Of a stretch of DNA of 64,000 nt, positions 58,601-64,000 are shown piece by piece. The stretch is from Calycina herbarum (lineage: Eukaryota; Ascomycota; Leotiomycetes; Helotiales; Pezizellaceae): the NCBI GenBank assembly GCA_001414485.1, contig LLEY01000019.1, positions 496,001 through 560,000 of the forward strand. Direction: 5' to 3'. The notes below the pieces were generated by a model. That model saw nothing but the letters and a program-made list of their open reading frames with translations, was not told where the DNA came from and made no database searches. A program made the position numbers and the translations under genes. Numbering within the stretch: the first letter of the stretch is position 1; every line of letters starts with the position of its first letter.

Positions 58601-60512
58601 TTATAGAGCTTATAAGTATAAAGTTATACCTTTTAGACTAACTAATAGACCTATAATATATTAACGGTTTATAAACGACGTACTCTTCAACTATTTAGAC
58701 GACTTTTATACTACCTACCTTAATAATATTCTTATTTACTCTAAGAACGAGCTAGACTATTAGGAACACGTCTATAAGGTCCTTTTATAGCTTTGTAAAG
58801 CTGGTTTACAAGCTAATATCAAGAAATCTAAGTTTAACGTTACTTATATAAAGTACCTAGGCTTCTACGTAAGTACTAACGGGATTAAAGTAGACCTAGA
58901 AAAGACAGAAACGATCTGTAACTAGGAACGCCTTATTATAGTCCGCGGTATTTAGTCCTTTCTTAGCTTTTATAACTTCTACTAGAAGTTTATTCTCAAC
59001 TACGGATAAGTTACACACCTATTAACAGCTCTAACTCGTAAAGACTAGCTGTTTTAGTAGACACCTGCTTATTAGAACGCCTTCTCTAAGCTAAAGGCCT
59101 AGCTTATTAATACACCTCTTCTTATATACTTTAATCTATAATACAAGTCTATAGTTAAGACTAATTCCTCTAACAGCGTCCTTAGCAGTATACTCCTTCA
59201 GTTACAGCCGAGTTAAGAGTAGCACTCTATAGCTTACTTCTCTAAGATAATAATACCTACTAAGATTAACTACCCGATTTATAACAAAGAGATACTAGCT
59301 ATTATACGTTCTCTAGAAGCTTAGAGACCTAAGCTCGAAGGGTCTCTACACCGGGTACAGGTCGTTTTAGACTATAAAGCTCTTAAGTACTTTATAATAA
59401 CTAAAGCCTTATCTAGCTAATAAGTCTGCTAGGCTGAAACCCTCTCTCGATTTAACTTTCTACTTACTTATAAGCCTAGTAGCCAGAATCGAGCAGATTC
59501 CCTTACTCGCCGGGACTAAGAAGTAGATAGTTAAATAGTAATAAAGATATCTACTCGTATACAAGTCCTTTTACAGCCTAAGAATCTCGACTCGCGGATT
59601 ATTATAGACTTAGACTTAGACCCTTTCATAGATATTACACCTGTTAGAGTAGCCGACGGACTACACGACTTAATTAACGATATCCTACAAGCTAATCGTA
59701 TAAGTACGAGCCTTAACGCTCTCCGCTAGTACGCTACAGACGAACGCCTTAGCTAGACAACCTATAACAGCCTCCTACTATACTAAGAACGGCTTATCCT
59801 ACCTAAGGACGACGATCTTAAAGTACGCTTACTAAGCGAGGTTTATAATCAAGTCTCGGTAGCCTACCCTAGATAATCTAAGACTCTAAAGCTAGTTACA
59901 GACCGCTACTACTAGCTACACCTTCGTTTAAATATATAATAATTCGTCTATAACTACTAGACCTGCTGTCGCTCTTATATACTATAAGACCGCCCCCCTA
60001 GACTCCTTAACCCCTTGTCTATCCTAGATCGCCTATAATAACATATATTAGTTAATTTTAAGAAATTCCCTTCTAATAAGTCTAGGATAGATATAATTAT
60101 TATCTTTATCTACTAGCTAAGTAAGAGATCTGTCTCTATCTCTTACCTAAAGACTATAGACGTAAAAAAGACTACGCGGATCTACCTTAACCACGTATAA
60201 CGCTATTATAGACCGTTAGATACTATTATCTTTAACCGCGGTCTATAATTCGTCTTAGAGTTCTAGTAAGAGTTTAACCGGATCCTAGAGACTAAGATTA
60301 AGCTATCCACAGCCGTATATATATAAACTAATAGTTAAACTAAGAATATAAACCAGTAGATTAACTAACGCCTTCGCCTGTTTATAAACTACTATTAAGA
60401 TAACTAGTCTAAACTAATGCCGATTATAGACTACGCTTAAGCTACACTTCTCTAGAACTTAACGACTCTTCTGCTTATATAAATCGAGCTTAGTTACGTG
60501 CTACGTACCAGC
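55670..60512 (+). mobile_element. Ty3/Gypsy element, family A copy 2, 3' part missing
   Basis: Plus-strand counterpart of the element at 1472-9810. The 5' LTR starts at 55670 (TGTTACGGACCTGG); the 5-bp flank before it is AAATT. Gag starts at 56218. Pol runs through protease, reverse transcriptase (about 58330-58900), RNase H and integrase, and stops at 60512 where G2 copy 3 is inserted in the opposite orientation. Part of the integrase end and the 3' LTR are not in the window. RIP is heavier here than in copy 1. Confidence 0.88.
56218..60512 (+). pseudogene. gag-pol of family A copy 2, many stops
   Basis: Begins at the ATG at 56218-56220: MSADQPIDA-stop-QLAIAL, with TAA where Gln is expected, as in copy 1. 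The zinc knuckle at about 57058-57110 reads CFKCKRTRYYVYEC; copy 1 has GHYAREC, so Gly and His are lost here. Reverse transcriptase: SILFVKKSNSSLRFYINYYKLNN (about 58380-58440, parts), YPLLLIDETLTYLGKAYIFIKLD. The box near 58700 reads YLNNILIYSKNELDY (families: YLDDILIYS), both Asp changed to Asn. Integrase zinc-binding and core segments follow to 60512. Non-functional. Confidence 0.82.
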
Positions 60513-60959
60513 TGTAACGAAACTCAAACGAACTAGACAAAGACGACTAAGTCTCGAAGGTTGGTATACAGGTAAGAAGTATAAATACGCCGGGTTGTTC
60601 ACTTGGAAGTGAACTCGTTACTTATATCAAAGATATTAAATAAGATGATAAGATTAATAACTAAAGTTAAGTACGAAGCTCCTATCTAATAGCAGACGTG
60701 CCCGTCTTATATAGAACCCTTTGTGCTACCTAGATCCCTATATAAGCCTGGATCCCTAGATCCCTTTAGATCCCTTATAGGATCTAATAGGATCTATTAC
60801 GTAACCTCTAATAGTTATCTAATAGTAAGATCCTAAAATACCTAAATACTTTTATATTACTAATTCCCTCTTATACTACTTTCTATTTCCTAGATATTAT
60901 ACCTTATCCTATTAGAGCGCTGTCTAGACTACTTACTACGCTTAACGTAATTCGTAATA
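60513..60959 (-). repeat. 3' LTR of G2 copy 3
   Basis: 447 bp. Its R/U5 half matches all other G2 LTRs; its U3 half matches copy 1 (1008-1250) and not copy 2. Several GATC(C)C(T)-rich short repeats lie at 60720-60790. Confidence 0.85.
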
Positions 60960-61269
60960 CTATCCCCTTCTTAGCCTAGCGTGTCCTTACGCTTAAGTAT
61001 AAGCTAAGGAACTCGGTTAAGGTACTAGCGGCATCCTTCCCTTTCTATTATGTCCTACCTTATACGAAAGAAGAAAGAAGAACGTATACTTCTTATAAAA
61101 AGTATTAAAATGGTTTATAACGAAATATTACTATATACCTACTATGCTTCCTAAAAGTGTAGATGTTTTATAGATTCCTTCTAATCCTTATAGTATTCTA
61201 AATACGTTTAGTCGAAGCTAAAATGTAATAGAACCGACAACGCCTAGGAGAAGAACGTTCCCTGCACTA

Positions 61270-61610
61270 GCAACTAGGCCTCTATTAAAAAACAAGAGGA
61301 GAAGCTGGAGAGAGAGGAGGAGGAGGCAATAGCGAGGATTCTACGATTATGAAAATAGAAGGCCTTTCTAAAAGAAAGGTAGTATAAAATGTCTTATTAA
61401 GGGCTTTATTTTCTTAACAAACTCGACGCTGCTAAGGAGGCAGAAAAGAAAGAGAAAGAGGAGAAAGAGAGAGAGGAAAAAGAACAGCGAGAGGCGGAGG
61501 TCGCCTGTCTAGCAGCCCTGCCTATTCCTATCGGTTCCTAATCTAAGATAGGTCTTAACCTAGCCTTCCTTAAGGCTTTTCCTTTAGACTATAAGATGTA
61601 GGTAAACCTA
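61270..61610 (+). pseudogene. Antisense Glu/Lys-rich ORF relic in G2 copy 3
   Basis: Opposite in strand to pol. Reads EEKLEREEEEAIARI near 61290, then after a decayed part EKEEKEREEKEQREAEVACLAALPIPI (in parts) and AFLKAFPLDYK near 61590. It matches the relic at 370-700 of copy 1 in order and sequence. A coiled-coil, very charged product is predicted; role unknown. Confidence 0.5.
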
Positions 61611-61639
61611 GGTTTCGTTAGTAGAAGTCCTAAAGTTCT

Positions 61640-64000
61640 GCTAGGTAATAGTTAAGATTGCTTCTTAGCTCCTAAGTGTTTTCTAAGTATAGGTAATCTA
61701 ACTATTTAATTAAGTACTTAATTCGTTCTCTAATAAATCTATAGTTAAGAATCCTCTTAACTTTATACTTAGCGTTTAGGTTTACTAGTTGAATTTCTAT
61801 AATTAGAGCTAGTAGTGCTCCTAGTAGTACTAGTTTAAGTAAGGATATATAGAATACTAGATAGATGTTTATTATTCTTAGTAGTACTAATTTATAATTC
61901 AAAGGTCCTTTAACGTGTTTAATTTTAAATAGTCTAAGTTTTTTATAATCTAATTTATTACTTAGTCTTTTTATATTAATATTTTTTTATACTAAGTAGA
62001 CTTTATCCCTCTCTTTTAGCGTTAGCTTCTAACTACGTCGTTTATTATAGTAGTATGTATTTCTTTCTACTATAAATTATAGGTCTTTTATAAGTTCCTT
62101 ATATAGACTTTTAATTTTTAAGATATAAACACGAGTAAGTTAGTTATTAATAGTTATAGATAGTAGTTCTTAATATACTAACAATTTATACTTAAAATTA
62201 GTATAGAATAGTATAATAAGTATTGTTTCTATTACTAAACTATTATAAGCGAACTATGTTAAGAGTAGCAGTTCTACCTAGTTATCTTACTAGTAGTTTA
62301 TATAATAACGAAGGTATATTTTAACTACTTAATTTATTTGTTTATTTCCTCTATTTGTTTAAGAGTAGAAAGCTATAGATAGCTTCCTCTTTATACCTAA
62401 ACGCTTTATAAGAGCGATCTAAAATTTTAAAGTAAAGAGCTTATCTCTATCTAAGAGTATTTCTTCTAGTAGTCTATATCTTAAGACTACTTCTCTAAGG
62501 AATATAAATACTAATTCCTTAGCTATACTTAATTCTATATATACTATTAGAATTATATACTTTATAAGACGTTCTATAATAACTAGGATCGTGTTATATT
62601 TAACTCCTATTATTAGATCTTTAGATTTTAGTAATTTAATAATAAAATCTATAGATATTGATTTCTAAGGTATTTGTAGTATTAGAGTAGTGTTTATCTG
62701 TTTATAAGGAGTATAGTAGGAAGCCTTATTCCTAGTATAGGTATTATATTCTGCTATTACTTCCTTAACTATTATAGATAACCGATTAATATAGTAGTGT
62801 TGTCTTATCCTCTAGAGGGTTCTACGAATTCCTTAGTAACCGTGAGCGAGCGTAGTATAGTATTCTTATACGAACTCCTTTATATATAAGCTAGGAACCT
62901 ATAGTTTCCCTTTTATATACTAATTATAACCTTTATATATGTTTTAAATTTTATCTATCTAGATGTTGTTTATTACTACTATTTTATATATAGTAGGTAC
63001 TAAGTCTCTATTCTTAAGAGTTTTTAAGATTATAATCTTTTTATACTCTTTATCTCTCTTATATCTAGGTTTCTAACTAAGAGTATTAGCTTAAGTATTT
63101 AATGTTCCTTTTATATATTAAATAATAATATTAAATCCTTCTAATATCTCTAACTATCTTGCTAATTATCTTGTTATAAGTTCCTTAGTTGTTATAAATG
63201 TCCTAAGATTCTTATAGTTAGATAAAACTATAACTAGGTGTTTTACTAACTATAAATAGATTCTCTAGTGTTCTAAAGCTAATACTATAATAAGTAATTC
63301 CTTATTAAAGATACTATAGTTTTGTTATACTAGGTTAAATGTCTTAGAATAATATATAATAAGTATAAGTTTCCTTTTATTATTTAGCTGTAGGTGAACT
63401 ATACCTACGGCTATGTCTAAGGCGTCTGTTTTAATTATACTAGGCTTATCTATATTAAAATTGTATAGAATAGGTTTTTCTATAAACTTTGCTTTAATTT
63501 TCTAAAAAGTATCCTTTATCTGTTTATTCTATATGAATTTAATAGCTTTTTTAACTAGTCTTAATATTGGTTTAGTAATCTTTGTATAGTTTTAAATAAA
63601 TAGATAGTAAAAGTTTATAAATCTAAGGAAGGACTATATGTCTTTTATATTCTTTAGTGATTTCTAGTTTAAGATATTCTAGATCTTTGCTAGATTTATT
63701 TCTATTTTTCCTAGGCTAAATACCTATCTTAGGAAAAGTGTCTAAGTTACTCTAAACTTGTATTTTAAGAGTTTTAACTGAGAGTTTACTTTTATAAGTT
63801 GTTATAAAACTTCTTTAATATATCTTTTATATTCTTTTTCTTTTTCTAAGAAGATTAGGATATTATCTAGGTAATAAATTACTGTTACCCTTAGTAGATT
63901 TCTTAAAATGTTATTATTTTATCTTTAATATATAGCTAGTATATTATAAAGTCTAAATAGTATAACTATATATTTATAGAGGCCTGATAGTAAGGCAAAT
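61640..64000 (-). pseudogene. pol of G2 copy 3 (integrase to reverse transcriptase), RIP-damaged
   Basis: Read leftward. The open stretch 61902-61702 gives LRIINIYLVFYISLLKLVLLGALLAL and KYKVKRILNY, the integrase C-terminal part (families: HPVFHVSLLEP then YEVEAILDxR, a chromodomain-like start). Upstream lie integrase core segments (62900-62000), RNase H (63400-62950) and reverse transcriptase connection (63900-63500). It is colinear with 50880-53110 of copy 2. Stops throughout. Confidence 0.82.

Larger units (their letters stand above)
60513..64000 (-). mobile_element. Ty3/Gypsy element G2 copy 3, 3' part, minus strand
   Basis: Starts with its 3' LTR (60513-60959, 447 bp; beginning TATTACGAATTACG and ending CGTTACA in element orientation), preceded in element orientation by polypurine AAGAAGGGGATAG. 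The flank on the family A side is CCAGC (60508-60512). Then come an antisense ORF region (about 61270-61610), the end of integrase (61640-61905) and integrase-RNase H-reverse transcriptase back to the window edge, where the catalytic box region (about 63860-63890) is reached. The 5' half is beyond the window. Confidence 0.88.

Overview
The window is a stretch of a filamentous ascomycete genome (Pezizomycotina; a leotiomycete is my guess, not shown). Genes have short introns of about 45-115 bp with GT(A/G)AG(T/C) donors and CTAAC-like branch sites. The gene families are typical of that group: Zn2Cys6 regulators, a HET-domain gene, an AIM2-type dienelactone hydrolase. The repeats carry the mark of repeat-induced point mutation (RIP): few CpA/TpG, many TpA, and stops standing where the protein families have Gln or Trp.

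Layout. Positions 1-11040 and about 41330-64000 are AT-rich, RIP-damaged nested transposons with no intact gene. Between them is a gene island of about 27 kb.

Left block: a Pogo/Fot-like transposase pseudogene (9811-~10980, -) is cut by a Ty3/Gypsy element (family A, 1472-9810, -). Family A is itself cut by a complete 5.5-kb chromovirus (2550-8021, -; 241-bp LTRs, duplicated target CTGTC) and by a second Gypsy family (G2, 1-1471, +).

Right block: a second Pogo-like transposase is split by a complete G2 element (41639-54218, +; 463-bp LTRs, target AGAGT). That G2 copy holds a Tad-like LINE (42542-47736, -; 13-bp duplication) and a probable solo LTR. Then comes a family A copy (55670-60512, +), cut by a third G2 copy (60513-64000, -).

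Gene island: a 13-unit minisatellite (12.8-13.7 kb); a RIP-killed HET gene (14.1-15.7 kb); a complete but dead Tc1-like transposon (16527-17859); two gene relics (17.9-18.7 kb); a WSEWEWK-repeat protein (-); a Zn2Cys6 regulator (+); a dienelactone hydrolase (+); a second Zn2Cys6 regulator (-); an NmrA-like reductase (-); a divergently placed Old Yellow Enzyme (+); a protein-kinase-like gene (-) between two inverted copies of a MITE; a single-pass membrane protein (-); and a large secreted protein (-).

The five genes from 20.4 to 32.3 kb (two regulators, hydrolase, two reductases) could be a small metabolic or detoxification cluster. No polyketide or peptide synthase is present. I found no rRNA, tRNA or CRISPR array. 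Splice sites were read by eye and checked for reading-frame phase.
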